Assembly: GCF_004358165.1 (NCBI RefSeq)
Contig: NZ_SMTG01000002.1
Coordinates: 1,302,001-1,366,000 of the forward strand
Length of the DNA: 64,000 nucleotides
Direction of reading: 5' to 3'
Origin: Luteimonas terrae
GTDB taxonomy: Bacteria; Pseudomonadota; Gammaproteobacteria; Xanthomonadales; Xanthomonadaceae
This document shows, in pieces, positions 9,084 through 17,667 of the stretch. A program made the position numbers and the translations under genes. Position 1 is the stretch's first letter, and every line of letters starts with the position of its first letter. The notes below the pieces were generated by a model. The model saw nothing but the letters and a program-made list of their open reading frames with translations. It was not told the DNA's origin and ran no database searches.

Positions 9084-10781
9084 ATGCGTTTTCTCAACGC
9101 AGGCCTCGCCTGCTCGCTGACCCTGCTCTGCGCCGCGTGCGCCTCTTCCGGCGCGAACACTGCCGGTCATGTCCGTCCGATCGATGTGCCGCCGGCGGCC
9201 AGCCGCGCCGACGAGACCGCCCAGTGGTGGTACCGCAGCGGCGCCGCGCGTGCGGCGTCCAATGGCGCGATGGGCGGCCAGGCGAAGAACGTCATCGTGT
9301 TTCTCGGCGACGGCATGAGCCTGACCACCGTGGCCGCGGCGCGCATTCTCGAAGGCCAGCGCCTCGGCGGCAGCGGCGAGGAACACGCGCTGAGCTGGGA
9401 GCAGTTCCCCAATACCGGCCTGTCGAAGACCTACAACACCGATTCGCAGACGCCCGATTCGGCCGGCACCATGACCGCGGTCGCGACCGGCGTGAAGTCG
9501 CACATGGGCGCGATCGGCGTGTCGGCCGGCAAGCGTCTGGACTGCGCCGACAGCCAAGGCCGTCACGTGCAGTCGTGGCTGCGACTGGCCAGCGACGCGG
9601 GTCTCGACACCGGCATCGTCACCACGGCGCGCCTGACCCACGCGACGCCGGCCGCGACCTATGCGCACGTGCCGGACCGCAACTGGGAGAACGACGCCGA
9701 CCTGCCCGAAGCCGCCGTGGCGGCGGGCTGTCGCGACATCGCCCAGCAGATCCTCGATTTCGCGCCGGGTCGCGGCCCGAAGGTGCTCATGGGCGGTGGG
9801 CGCGGCAACTTCCTGCCGGCCGGCGTGCGCGATCCCGAATACGACGACAAGGTCGGCCAGCGTCTCGACGGCCGCGACCTCACCGCCGAGTGGCGCGCGG
9901 CGCATCCGGGCGGCGCCGTCGTATGGAACACCGCCCAGCTGCGCGCGGCCAAAGACGCGGATGCCGTATTCGGCCTGTTCGAACCCGACCACATGCAGTA
10001 CGAGCACGACCGCAATACGGGCGACGACGGCGAGCCGGACCTGGCCGAGATGACGCGTTTCGCGATCGAGCGTCTGGCGAAGGGCGGCAAGGGCTACGTG
10101 CTGCTGGTCGAGGGCGGCCGCATCGACCACGCCAACCACGAGGGCAACGCCTTCCGTGCGCTCGACGAAACCGTGGCGATGTCGCGCGCGGTGCAGGCGG
10201 CTGCCGAAGCGACCTCGGCCGAGGACACGCTGATCCTCGTGACCGCGGACCATTCGCACACCTTGAACTTCGTCGGGTACCCGACGCGCGGCAATCCGAT
10301 CCTGGGCAAGGTCCGCGGCCGGGTCAGCGAGGATGACGACCCGAACGCCTACGCGCTCGATGCGACCGGCCTGCCCTACACCACGCTGGTCTACGCCAAC
10401 GGCCCCGGTTACGCCGGCGCGAGCAACCAGCAGCCGGCCGGGCCGAAGACGCATCTGCACAAGCCCAGCAGTTTCGAGCCTGCCGAAGGCCGGCCGGACC
10501 TGCGCGAGGTGGACACCGAACATCCGGACTTCATGCAGGAGGCGCTGGTGCCGATGCGCAGCGAATCGCACGGCGGCGACGACGTCGGCATCTGGGCGCG
10601 CGGCCCGGGCAGCGATGCGGTGCGCGGCACGATGGAGCAGAACACGATCTATCACATCCTCGTGCAGGCCACGCCCGCGCTGCGCGCGCAGCTGTGCGCG
10701 ACCGGTCACTGCAACGCCGATGGCGTGCCGGTGAAACTGCCGACGATGACGCCGGTCGCTGCGCCGCCGCGCGCCGACTGA
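9084..10781 (+). CDS. Alkaline phosphatase (PhoA superfamily), exported
   Basis: A 565-residue phosphomonoesterase if started at the ATG at 9084; an in-frame ATG at 9051 is an alternative. The 9084 start places the hydrophobic leader MRFLNAGLACSLTLLCAACA at the very N-terminus; the Cys pair could make it a lipoprotein but the lipobox is not canonical. Active-site Ser126 sits in TPDSAGTMTAVATG. Metal-ligand motifs are all present: FLGDGMS with Asp76, EGGRIDHANHEG, TADHSHT, and ESHGGDD near the C-terminus. It would release phosphate from organic esters outside the inner membrane. The next gene is 200 bp away, so it is likely monocistronic. Confidence 0.9.
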   Translation: MRFLNAGLACSLTLLCAACASSGANTAGHVRPIDVPPAASRADETAQWWYRSGAARAASNGAMGGQAKNVIVFLGDGMSLTTVAAARILEGQRLGGSGEEHALSWEQFPNTGLSKTYNTDSQTPDSAGTMTAVATGVKSHMGAIGVSAGKRLDCADSQGRHVQSWLRLASDAGLDTGIVTTARLTHATPAATYAHVPDRNWENDADLPEAAVAAGCRDIAQQILDFAPGRGPKVLMGGGRGNFLPAGVRDPEYDDKVGQRLDGRDLTAEWRAAHPGGAVVWNTAQLRAAKDADAVFGLFEPDHMQYEHDRNTGDDGEPDLAEMTRFAIERLAKGGKGYVLLVEGGRIDHANHEGNAFRALDETVAMSRAVQAAAEATSAEDTLILVTADHSHTLNFVGYPTRGNPILGKVRGRVSEDDDPNAYALDATGLPYTTLVYANGPGYAGASNQQPAGPKTHLHKPSSFEPAEGRPDLREVDTEHPDFMQEALVPMRSESHGGDDVGIWARGPGSDAVRGTMEQNTIYHILVQATPALRAQLCATGHCNADGVPVKLPTMTPVAAPPRAD

Positions 10782-10901
10782 ACGCACCGCGCTGCATCGT
10801 GCGGAAGCGCGCGCGGGTTCTCCAGCCAACGCCGCGTCGCGTCCAAGTGCGCTCCCACATGCACACCGGATGATCCCGTCCTCGCGCCGAAGGCGCGTCG
10901 G

Positions 10902-10935
10902 CACGCCGTCTCGTCCGAAGGTACGAGGCGGCGTG
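10902..10935. other. 13-bp stem hairpin upstream of hydroxybutyrate dehydrogenase
   Basis: CACGCCGTCTCGT (10902-10914) pairs with ACGAGGCGGCGTG (10923-10935) with one G-T wobble, around an 8-nt loop. It lies 50 bp before the dehydrogenase start. It could terminate the phosphatase transcript (no T-run) or shape the leader of the next one. Confidence 0.4.
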
Positions 10936-10985
10936 ACACGTCCAGCCGCTAAGCTGGGCGCCCCCATCCGAAGCGGAGCGGCAGC

Positions 10986-11771
10986 ATGAATCGACTCGAC
11001 GGCAAGGTCTGCGTGGTCACCGGCGCGGCCAGTGGCATCGGCCGGCGCATCGCCGAGGTCTATGCGCAGGCCGGCGGCAAGGTCGTCATCGCCGATCTCA
11101 AGTTCGACGCCGCCGACAGCGCGGCTGCGGCGATCCGCGACGCCGGTGGCGATGCGCTGGCGGTCGCGATGGACGTCACCGACGAGACCCAGGTCGCCGA
11201 CGGGATCGCCAGGGCCGTCGCGCACTACGGCCGGGTCGACGTGCTGGTGTCGAACGCCGGCATCCAGATCGTCAACAAGGTCACCGACTTCAGCTTCGCC
11301 GACTGGAAGAAGATGCTCGCCATCCATCTCGACGGCGCGTTTCTCACCACGCGCGAGTGCCTGCGCGACATGGAGCGGCGCAAGACCGGCGGCGCGATCA
11401 TCTACATGGGGTCGGTGCATTCGCACACCGCCTCCAAGCTCAAGGCGCCCTACGTCACCGCCAAACACGGCCTGCTGGGCCTGGCCCGCACCGTCGCCAA
11501 GGAAGCCGCCGGCTACGGCGTGCGTGCCAACGTGATCTGTCCGGGCTTCGTGCGCACGCCGCTGGTGGACAAACAGATTCCCGAGCAAGCCAAGGAACTG
11601 GGCATCAGCGAGGACGAGGTGATCCGCAACGTCATGCTCAAGGACACCGTCGATGGCGAATTCACCACCGTCGACGACGTCGCCAACGTCGCGCTGATGC
11701 TCGCCGCATTCGAGACCAACGCGCTGACCGGACAGAGCCTCGTGGTGAGCCACGGCTGGTACATGCAGTAA
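10986..11771 (+). CDS. bdhA: D-3-hydroxybutyrate dehydrogenase (short-chain dehydrogenase)
   Basis: A 261-residue SDR protein that should oxidise (R)-3-hydroxybutyrate to acetoacetate with NAD (EC 1.1.1.30). The Rossmann motif is VTGAASGIG (12-20), the NAG motif SNAGIQ, and the active site the S..Y...K set in [21 protein letters not shown]. The motif [13 protein letters not shown] and the C-terminal GWYMQ-type ending are as in known PHB-cycle dehydrogenases. A GGAG lies upstream of the ATG. With the depolymerase phaZ 1.6 kb downstream, it suggests mobilisation of polyhydroxybutyrate; no PHB synthase is in the window. Confidence 0.9.
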   Translation: MNRLDGKVCVVTGAASGIGRRIAEVYAQAGGKVVIADLKFDAADSAAAAIRDAGGDALAVAMDVTDETQVADGIARAVAHYGRVDVLVSNAGIQIVNKVTDFSFADWKKMLAIHLDGAFLTTRECLRDMERRKTGGAIIYMGSVHSHTASKLKAPYVTAKHGLLGLARTVAKEAAGYGVRANVICPGFVRTPLVDKQIPEQAKELGISEDEVIRNVMLKDTVDGEFTTVDDVANVALMLAAFETNALTGQSLVVSHGWYMQ

Positions 11772-12042
11772 CCGGCGCGCGCAACGCGCCACGCGGCACC
11801 TCGCCGCGCGAAAGTGGGTTCATGGCCTTTTCCAGCGCGCTCCGCAACCGATCATGATGTCCGCCCCTTCCCCCGCTTGCGGGGGAAGGCCGGGATGGGG
11901 CAAACGCCCGGGTCACGGACGCGATCGGTTCGCAGATGCCTCTGTCCGGCCGGACGTGCACGTGCAACTGACCGCTCGCCTTCACCCAACCCTCCCCCGT
12001 CTTGCGGAACAGGGCTCCGGTCATGCGCGTCGGGCGCAGCCC
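11772..12042. repeat. Intergenic region with a CCTTCCCCC hairpin (REP-like)
   Basis: No gene here. A 9-bp stem, CCTTCCCCC/GGGGGAAGG, spans 11866-11889 with loop GCTTGC. A related, degraded version follows at about 11990-12008 (CCCTCCCCC GTCTTGC GG). This is the look of the REP-type palindromes scattered between genes in xanthomonads. It also lies where bdhA and hemJ converge and may end both transcripts. Confidence 0.45.
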
Positions 12043-12501
12043 TCAAAACGGCTTGGCCAGCACCAGCCACACCACGCCGACCAGCAGCAGCACGGGAATC
12101 TCGTTGAACCAGCGCAGCGCCTGCGTCGACGGCAGCGCGCGGCCGGCGTCGACACCCTTCAGCCAGCGCCCACCGATGACGAAGTGCACGACCAGCAGCA
12201 CGACCAGTGCCAGCTTGGCGTGCAGCCAGCCGGCACCCCCGCCCATCGGCGCCATCGTCGGGAAGTCGGTGATGAAGGTGTAGCCCATCCACAGCACCAT
12301 GCCCAGGGCGAGTGCAAGACCCAGCATCACGTGGCCGAAGCGGTACAGCCGTCGCCCCATCAGCACCAGGCGCGCGCGCACTGTGGTGTCGCTGCCGGCC
12401 TCGACGAGATTGATCAGGATGCGCGGCAGGTAGAACGCCGACGCGATCCACGCCATCACGAACACCAGGTGGAAGGTCTTGACCCACAGATAGGCTTGCA
12501 T
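12043..12501 (-). CDS. hemJ: HemJ-type protoporphyrinogen IX oxidase (CopD/UPF0093 membrane protein)
   Basis: A 152-residue integral membrane protein with four hydrophobic helices, the size usual for HemJ. The N-terminus shows the family pattern WVKTFHLVFVMAWIASAFYLPRI, with the invariant His near residue 10, and a second conserved block LHAKLALVVLLVVHF, with the conserved Lys. HemJ oxidises protoporphyrinogen IX to protoporphyrin IX in haem synthesis. The start is the ATG at 12501; the frame extends much further upstream, but that part is antisense to the methyltransferase and makes no sense as protein. Confidence 0.85.
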   Translation of the reverse strand: MQAYLWVKTFHLVFVMAWIASAFYLPRILINLVEAGSDTTVRARLVLMGRRLYRFGHVMLGLALALGMVLWMGYTFITDFPTMAPMGGGAGWLHAKLALVVLLVVHFVIGGRWLKGVDAGRALPSTQALRWFNEIPVLLLVGVVWLVLAKPF

Positions 12502-12639
12502 CGCGTGCTGGCTCCGTTCCGACAGGCGTACAGGATCGCACGGCACGTCCCGCGCCGACCGCGCGCGCAGGCACTGCGACGATCGGTCGCGACGACGCGA
12601 CGCACTAGACTGCGCGTCCCGTCCCCCTCCGGCCTCCCG

Positions 12640-13233
12640 ATGTCCAAGCAGTACGACCGCGCCTATTTCGACCGCTGGTATCGCGCCGGCGACATCGGCG
12701 GCCCTGCGCGCCTGGCGCGCAAGGTCGCGCTGGCCGTCGCGACCGCCGAGCACCATCTCGAGCGCCCGCTGCGCACGGTGCTCGACATCGGCGCCGGCGA
12801 AGGTGCATGGCGCGCGCCGTTGCTCAAGCTGCGGCCGAAGCTGCAGTACCTCGGCTTCGATCCGAGCGCGTACGCGGTCGCGCGTTTCGGTCGCGCCCGC
12901 AATCTGCACCACGCGCGTTTCGCCGACTTCGAGATGCTGCGCCCGTGTCCGCCGGTCGACCTGCTGGTGTGCAGCGACGTGCTGCACTACCTGGACACGC
13001 GCGAACTCGACCGCGGCCTGCCCGGCCTGGCCGAACTGTGCGGCGGCGTGGCGTTCCTGGAAACCTTCACCCACGAGGATGGCCCGGACGGCGACAACGT
13101 CGATTTCAAGCGCCGCCCCGCCCGCTTCTACCGCGAGCGCTTCGCCGCCGCCGGTTTCCGCCAGCTCGGCTCGCATTGCTGGCTGTCGCCGGCGCTGGCG
13201 GAGGCCGCGACCTCGCTCGAAATCCCGGCCTGA
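12640..13233 (+). CDS. Class I SAM-dependent methyltransferase (small, substrate unknown)
   Basis: A 197-residue Rossmann methyltransferase. The SAM motif I is VLDIGAGEGAW at about 47-57; motif II has Asp in YLGFDPS; the post-II motif is LLVCSDVLHYLD, where a catalytic or structural acidic residue usually sits. The opening MSKQYDRAYFDRWYR resembles nodulation- or trehalose-type methyltransferases, but I cannot name a substrate. The start at 12640 follows CTCC and has no clear Shine-Dalgarno. Divergent from hemJ; phaZ follows 118 bp downstream. Confidence 0.8.
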   Translation: MSKQYDRAYFDRWYRAGDIGGPARLARKVALAVATAEHHLERPLRTVLDIGAGEGAWRAPLLKLRPKLQYLGFDPSAYAVARFGRARNLHHARFADFEMLRPCPPVDLLVCSDVLHYLDTRELDRGLPGLAELCGGVAFLETFTHEDGPDGDNVDFKRRPARFYRERFAAAGFRQLGSHCWLSPALAEAATSLEIPA

Positions 13234-13317
13234 GGCGCTCATATCCCGTGTCGCGATGCATGGCTTCGACCTGAACGCCCGTCGGGCGGGCAGGTCGGGT
13301 TCAAGCCGACTACACTA

Positions 13318-13332
13318 TGTTGCGTCGCAACA
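13318..13332. promoter_or_regulatory. Perfect palindrome upstream of phaZ, PhaR-like operator candidate
   Basis: TGTTGCG-T-CGCAACA, arms of 7 bp around one base, lies 19 bp before the phaZ start. Its core TTGC-N3-GCAA resembles the CTGC-N3/4-GCAG type reported for PhaR, the PHB-responsive repressor. The position overlaps where RNA polymerase or ribosomes would bind. Attribution to PhaR is inference. Confidence 0.5.
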
Positions 13333-13351
13333 ACCCGCCGGACCGTCGCCC

Positions 13352-14677
13352 ATGCTGTTCTACCAACTCCACGAACTCGGCCGCGCCTGGATGAAGCCGT
13401 GGACGCTCCTGGCCGACGCCAACGCGCGCGCCTTCGGTCACGACGGCACCTGGCTCGCCCAGTTGCCGGGCGCCGACCAGGTCGCTGCGGCGAACGAGCT
13501 GATGTACCGCATCGGCAAGGACTACGAGAAACCGGCCTTCGGCATCCACGAGGTCGCCAACGCCGACAACGACCGCACGTACCCGGTCGTGCAGCTCGAC
13601 GTGCTCGACAAGCCCTTCTGCAAGCTGCTGCGCTTCAAGCGCTACACCGATGACCCGGCGCATCTGGACGTGATCAAGGCGCAGCCGACCGTGCTGGTGG
13701 TCGCGCCGCTGTCGGGCCACCACGCCACCCTGCTGCGCGACACCGTGCGCACGCTGCTGCGCGACCACAAGGTCTACGTGACCGACTGGGTCGACGCGCG
13801 CATGGTGCCGGCCGAGGCCGGTGCGTTCTCGCTCGACGACTACGTCGCCTACATCGAGGAGTTCATCCGCCACATCGGTGCCGAAGACCTGCACGTCATC
13901 AGCGTCTGCCAGCCGACCGTCCCGGTGCTCGCCGCGGTGTCGCTGATGGCCGCGCGCGGCGAGACCACGCCGCGCTCGCTGGTGATGATGGGCGGGCCGA
14001 TCGACACCCGCCAGTCGCCGACCGCGGTCAACAACCTGGCCACCGAGAAGCCCTACGACTGGTTCGAGCAGACCGTCATCAATCCGGTGCCGATGAATTT
14101 CCCCGGCCGCGGGCGTCTGGTGTATCCGGGCTTCCTGCAGCACATGGGCTTCATGGCGATGAATCCGGAGCGCCACCTCGAATCGCACTGGGATTTCTAT
14201 CAGAACCTGCTTAAGGGCGACGACGAGGACGCGCAGTCGCATCGCCGCTTCTACGACGAGTACAACGCCGTGCTCGACATGCCGGCCGAGTACTACCTCG
14301 ACACGATCCGCGTCGTGTTCCAGCAGCATCTGCTGCCGCGCGGCAAGTGGGTGGTGTCGGGCGAAAAGGTGGAGCCGTCGAAGATCACCGGCACCGCGCT
14401 GCTGACCATCGAGGGCGAGCTCGACGACATCTCGGGCGAAGGTCAGACCCGCGCCGCGCACACGCTGTGCACCGGCGTCGCCGAGGCCGACCGTGCGCAT
14501 CTGACCGTCACCGGCGCCGGCCACTACGGCATCTTCAGCGGTCGCAAATGGCGCAACCAGGTGTACCCGCAGGTGCGTGCGTTCATCGCCTCGCATGCGC
14601 AGGGCACGCGTGAGACGTCGCCGGCGGCGAAGGCACCGCGCAAGCGCGCGACCAAACGCGCCAGGCCGGCGGGCTGA
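13352..14677 (+). CDS. phaZ: Intracellular polyhydroxyalkanoate (PHB) depolymerase
   Basis: A 441-residue alpha/beta hydrolase of the intracellular PhaZ type. The N-terminus MLFYQLHELGRAWMKPW is family-typical. The nucleophile is Cys186 in HVISVCQPTVP, replacing Ser as in PhaZa1; the Asp and His are expected in EGELDDISGEGQT and TGAGHYGIFSG. It has no signal peptide. It ends in a basic tail (KAPRKRATKRARPAG), which could help it bind granules or nucleoid; such tails vary between homologues. Acts with the upstream bdhA to turn stored PHB into acetoacetate. The gene ends 23 bp before a strong terminator. Confidence 0.93.
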   Translation: MLFYQLHELGRAWMKPWTLLADANARAFGHDGTWLAQLPGADQVAAANELMYRIGKDYEKPAFGIHEVANADNDRTYPVVQLDVLDKPFCKLLRFKRYTDDPAHLDVIKAQPTVLVVAPLSGHHATLLRDTVRTLLRDHKVYVTDWVDARMVPAEAGAFSLDDYVAYIEEFIRHIGAEDLHVISVCQPTVPVLAAVSLMAARGETTPRSLVMMGGPIDTRQSPTAVNNLATEKPYDWFEQTVINPVPMNFPGRGRLVYPGFLQHMGFMAMNPERHLESHWDFYQNLLKGDDEDAQSHRRFYDEYNAVLDMPAEYYLDTIRVVFQQHLLPRGKWVVSGEKVEPSKITGTALLTIEGELDDISGEGQTRAAHTLCTGVAEADRAHLTVTGAGHYGIFSGRKWRNQVYPQVRAFIASHAQGTRETSPAAKAPRKRATKRARPAG

Positions 14678-14700
14678 GTCCACGCGGCAGGTGAAATGCG

Positions 14701-14730
14701 AAAAGGGCGCGTCTTCCGACGCGCCCTTTT
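14701..14730. terminator. Bidirectional intrinsic terminator between phaZ and the sensor protein gene
   Basis: AAAAGGGCGCGTC (14701-14713) pairs fully with GACGCGCCCTTTT (14718-14730) around a TTCC tetraloop. The A-run on the left and T-run on the right make it work in both directions, for phaZ on the plus strand and the HAAS/sensor gene on the minus strand. Confidence 0.9.
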
Positions 14731-14750
14731 CGTTTCCGCGGTCCGACGAC

Positions 14751-15707
14751 TCAGCTGTACTGCGCGGTCTTCACCAGCAGGTGCTTGGCGATGCTGCCGT
14801 GCATGCGGCCGATCGCGCGGAACAGGTGCAGGCTGGCGAACAGCGTGAGCACGCCGGCGAAGAGCAGGAACGGGGTCGCCAGCAGCGGGACCGATGTCGA
14901 CAGGCCCGTGCCGTGCGTCCAGCCGAGCACCATCCAGCCGTCGTCGGTGACGCCGGTCGCCGCGATACCCGTCCACGCCAGCAGCGGTGCAGCCACCATG
15001 CTCAGCGACAGCGACAGCAGGGTCACGTTGATCGTGAAGTAGACGATGCCCAGCGGCAGCATCAGCAGCAGATAGAACAGCGTGCTCCAGGTGCGCGCGT
15101 CGGTGAACATGTCGCCGATGCGCTGCAGCCAGGTGCGTCCGCGCGCCGCGTAAAGCGGCCGGCGCGGCATGCGCTCGCCCAGCATCACTTCGACCAGGCG
15201 CCCCTCGACCAGCGACAGCAGCCGCACCGAACCGAAGAACAGGATCAGCAGCGGAATGCCGATCAGTACGACCACCAGACTCAGCGACACCGACAGGCCG
15301 GTGACGACCCAGGTGAAATAGAAGATGCCGGTCGCCAGCGACAGCACCATGTAGAACAGCGAGGCGTAGGTGCGCGGATCCGCTGCAACGCCGAAGAAGC
15401 GCCCGATCGGCGAGCTGCGCGGCGCGGGCCTGGGCGGCTGCAGCGCGGTCTGCACCTTGACCTCGGTGTCGCGGTAGATGTCGGCGACTTCCTCCGGCGC
15501 GCCGTAGCTCGACGCCACCGACGCGATGACCTCGGCCTCGGATTTGCCGGGCTGTTCGGCCAGTTCGGAACGCAGGTATTCCTCGGCGTCGTAGAGCGCG
15601 TCCTGTACGAGTGCGGGGTCGGCGCCGGCGAGCGACTGGCGCAGCTGCTCCAGATACTCGGGGATGCTCTGCGGCGGTCGGTTGGAATGTGTGTGGATGC
15701 TGTTCAT
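14751..15707 (-). CDS. HAAS-domain membrane protein with two putative sensor domains
   Basis: A 318-residue inner-membrane protein. Residues about 15-80 form a soluble HAAS/DUF1700-type helical domain (SIPEYLEQLRQSLAG ... SYGAPEEVADIYR). The rest is two repeats of a four-helix 'sensor' unit, each opening with the same signature (DPRTYASLFYMVLSLATGIFYF at about 110, DARTWSTLFYLLLMLPLGIVYF at about 207). Its ATG overlaps the stop of the padR-like gene (ATGA), so the two are co-translated. PadR/HAAS pairs are common in Gram-positive bacteria and xanthomonads, where the regulator usually controls its own membrane partner. The ligand is unknown. Confidence 0.82.
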   Translation of the reverse strand: MNSIHTHSNRPPQSIPEYLEQLRQSLAGADPALVQDALYDAEEYLRSELAEQPGKSEAEVIASVASSYGAPEEVADIYRDTEVKVQTALQPPRPAPRSSPIGRFFGVAADPRTYASLFYMVLSLATGIFYFTWVVTGLSVSLSLVVVLIGIPLLILFFGSVRLLSLVEGRLVEVMLGERMPRRPLYAARGRTWLQRIGDMFTDARTWSTLFYLLLMLPLGIVYFTINVTLLSLSLSMVAAPLLAWTGIAATGVTDDGWMVLGWTHGTGLSTSVPLLATPFLLFAGVLTLFASLHLFRAIGRMHGSIAKHLLVKTAQYS

Positions 15708-16078
15708 TGGCGCTCCCCCTCCAGGACGGCGTCGACGGAATCCCGTGTGGCCCGCCACGCGGCGGTCCACTGCTGCAGGGTCAGCCGCCCTGCCTCGGTG
15801 ATGCGGTAGTAGCGGCGCGGCGGTCCGGCGACCGACGGTTCGACGTGGCTGTCGAGCAGGCCGGCGGCACTGAGATTGCGCAGCACCGGATACAGCGCGC
15901 TCTGCTTGCCACTGAGCACGCCATCCAGCGATTCCAGACGCTTGGCGATCTGGTAGCCGTACATCGGCTCGCCGGCGCTGCCCAGTACCGCCAGCAGCGC
16001 GAGCGACACCGTGCCCGCGCTCAGTTCCTTCTGGAACTTGCGCAGCTGCAGTTCGCTGTCGTCGCCGGCGTCGGGCAT
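15704..16078 (-). CDS. PadR-family transcriptional regulator
   Basis: A 124-residue winged-helix regulator of the short PadR type. The DNA-binding core is MYGYQIAKRLESLDGVLSGKQSALYPVLRNLSAAGLLDS, with wing PRRYYRITEAG and a C-terminal dimerisation helix. The start at 16078 has GGAGG seven bases upstream. Four-base stop/start overlap with the following sensor gene. PadR proteins usually repress their own operon; inverted repeats in the promoter region (16089-16130) are possible operators. Confidence 0.9.
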   Translation of the reverse strand: MPDAGDDSELQLRKFQKELSAGTVSLALLAVLGSAGEPMYGYQIAKRLESLDGVLSGKQSALYPVLRNLSAAGLLDSHVEPSVAGPPRRYYRITEAGRLTLQQWTAAWRATRDSVDAVLEGERQ

Positions 16079-16088
16079 CGGCCACCTC

Positions 16089-16130
16089 CACTAGGTTGAC
16101 CGGAATACTAGTGCGGAGTTCGCTATAGCG
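16089..16130. promoter_or_regulatory. Inverted repeats upstream of padR-like gene
   Basis: CACTAG (16089-16094) and CTAGTG (16108-16113) form an inverted repeat with a 13-base spacer directly before the regulator's Shine-Dalgarno, and CGCTATAGCG at 16121-16130 is a perfect 10-bp palindrome. Either could be the autoregulatory operator. The same stretch also serves the divergent cyclophilin gene. Confidence 0.45.
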
Positions 16131-16199
16131 GATGTGCCGGTAGTCACGCAGCCGCGCCACTCGGCCACAATCGCCGCTTCATCTCTTGGGGAATGCTCC

Positions 16200-17141
16200 A
16201 TGCGCCAGCCGATGCGCCACGCCTTGTCCGCCACCCTCGCCGCCTGCGTGCTCGCGCTGTCCGGCTGCGCCACCTCCGGCGCGCCCGCGACCGCCGTCGA
16301 GACCCGCTCGACCCAGGAATTGCTGGACGCGTCTACGCCTGCGGACTGGCGCACCCCTGATCCGGCGAACCTGCTGTACATGGATCTCGCCGGCGGCCGC
16401 GTCGTCATCGAACTGGCGCCGGCCTTCGCGCCCGAGCACGTCGCCAACATCCGCACCCTCGCCCGCGGCGGCTTCTGGAACGGGCTCACCCTGTACCGCT
16501 CGCAGGACAACTTCGTCGTGCAGTTCGGCGACATCACCGAAGAAGGCGTGCCCGGCAAGCCGATCGGCAGCGCACGCGCGAAGCTCCCGGCCGAGTTCGA
16601 CCGTGCCTCGGCTGGGCTCGCCTTCCACGCTCTGCCCGATGCCGACGGCTGGTCGGCGCAGGCCGGTTTCGTCGACGGCTTTCCGGCCGCGCGCGACGAT
16701 CGCAAGGGCGCGGGCCGCACGTGGCTCGCGCACTGTTACGGCACGCTGGGCGCGGGCCGCGACATGGCGCCCGATTCCAGCAACGGCACCGAGCTCTACA
16801 TCGTGACCGGCCAGTCGCCGCGCCAGCTCGACCGCAACATCACGACCGTCGGACGCGTGCTGCAGGGCATGGACCTGCTGAGCGTGCTGCCACGCGGCAC
16901 CGGCCCGCTGGGTTTCTACGAGGATCCGAAACAGCGCACGCCGATCCGCCGCATCCGCCTCGCGTCCGAGGTGCCGGCGAACGAGCGCACGCCACTGCAG
17001 GTGCTGCGCACCGACACGCCGCTGTTCGATGCGGTGGTGGAATCGCGCCGCAACCGCCGCGACGACTGGTACGTCAGGCCGGCCGGCCACATCGACCTGT
17101 GCAACATCAGCGTGCCGGTGCGCACGCCGCCGGCAGGCTGA
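16200..17141 (+). CDS. Cyclophilin-type peptidyl-prolyl cis-trans isomerase, lipoprotein
   Basis: A 313-residue predicted lipoprotein: leader [20 protein letters not shown] with lipobox LSGC (Cys23). Residues about 60-280 form a cyclophilin fold ([48 protein letters not shown]), with a long insertion of about 90 residues in the middle ([12 protein letters not shown] ... [14 protein letters not shown]) compared with PpiA. The C-terminal 35 residues lie beyond the fold. GGGGA precedes the ATG by 8 bases. It likely assists folding of exported or outer-membrane proteins in the periplasm. Confidence 0.85.
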   Translation: MRQPMRHALSATLAACVLALSGCATSGAPATAVETRSTQELLDASTPADWRTPDPANLLYMDLAGGRVVIELAPAFAPEHVANIRTLARGGFWNGLTLYRSQDNFVVQFGDITEEGVPGKPIGSARAKLPAEFDRASAGLAFHALPDADGWSAQAGFVDGFPAARDDRKGAGRTWLAHCYGTLGAGRDMAPDSSNGTELYIVTGQSPRQLDRNITTVGRVLQGMDLLSVLPRGTGPLGFYEDPKQRTPIRRIRLASEVPANERTPLQVLRTDTPLFDAVVESRRNRRDDWYVRPAGHIDLCNISVPVRTPPAG

Positions 17142-17146
17142 GTGGC

Positions 17147-17665
17147 GTGATCATCGAGACGCCGCGCCTGCGGCTGCGCCCGCACGCGCTCGAGGATTTC
17201 GACGCGATGCGGGCGATGCTGCGCGACCCCGACGTCATGCACCACATCGCACCGGTGCTGCCGAGCGAGGAAGACGTCTGGAACCGGCTGCTCCGCTACA
17301 TCGGCCATTGGCGCGCGTTCGACTTCGGCATCTTCGCGGTGATCGAACGCGAGACGGACCGCTACATCGGCGGTGCAGGTTTCGCCGATTTCCGCCGCGG
17401 GCTGGGCGACACCTTCCAGACGTCGCCCGAAGGCGCCTGGGTCTTCGCGAAGGAAGCCCACGGCCGCGGCATCGCAGCGGAAGCCACGCTGGCGATGCAC
17501 GACTGGCTCGACGCCCAGCCTTTCGGCGGTCGCAGCGTGTGCATCATCGGTCCGGGCAACACGCGCTCGCGCCGACTGGCCGCAAAACTCGGCTACGTCG
17601 AGACGGGAGCCGCACAGTATCGCGGCGAGACCACTCTGACCTTCGAGCGCCTGCGCGGCGACTGA
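17147..17665 (+). CDS. GNAT-family N-acetyltransferase (RimJ/RimL type)
   Basis: A 172-residue acetyltransferase. The GTG at 17147 gives the usual opening (M)[20 protein letters not shown], and lies only 5 nt after the cyclophilin stop, so the two genes are probably co-transcribed. The acetyl-CoA loop region reads [19 protein letters not shown], a variant of the Q/RxxGxG/A motif, followed by the [21 protein letters not shown] block. Homologues acetylate ribosomal-protein N-termini or small amines; the substrate here is not predictable. Confidence 0.82.
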   Translation: MIIETPRLRLRPHALEDFDAMRAMLRDPDVMHHIAPVLPSEEDVWNRLLRYIGHWRAFDFGIFAVIERETDRYIGGAGFADFRRGLGDTFQTSPEGAWVFAKEAHGRGIAAEATLAMHDWLDAQPFGGRSVCIIGPGNTRSRRLAAKLGYVETGAAQYRGETTLTFERLRGD

Positions 17666-17667
17666 AC

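Noticed and set aside
11814..12010. Small genes in the bdhA-hemJ gap
   Set aside because: The frames run through REP-like palindromes, have no Shine-Dalgarno and encode low-complexity Arg/Pro-rich peptides.
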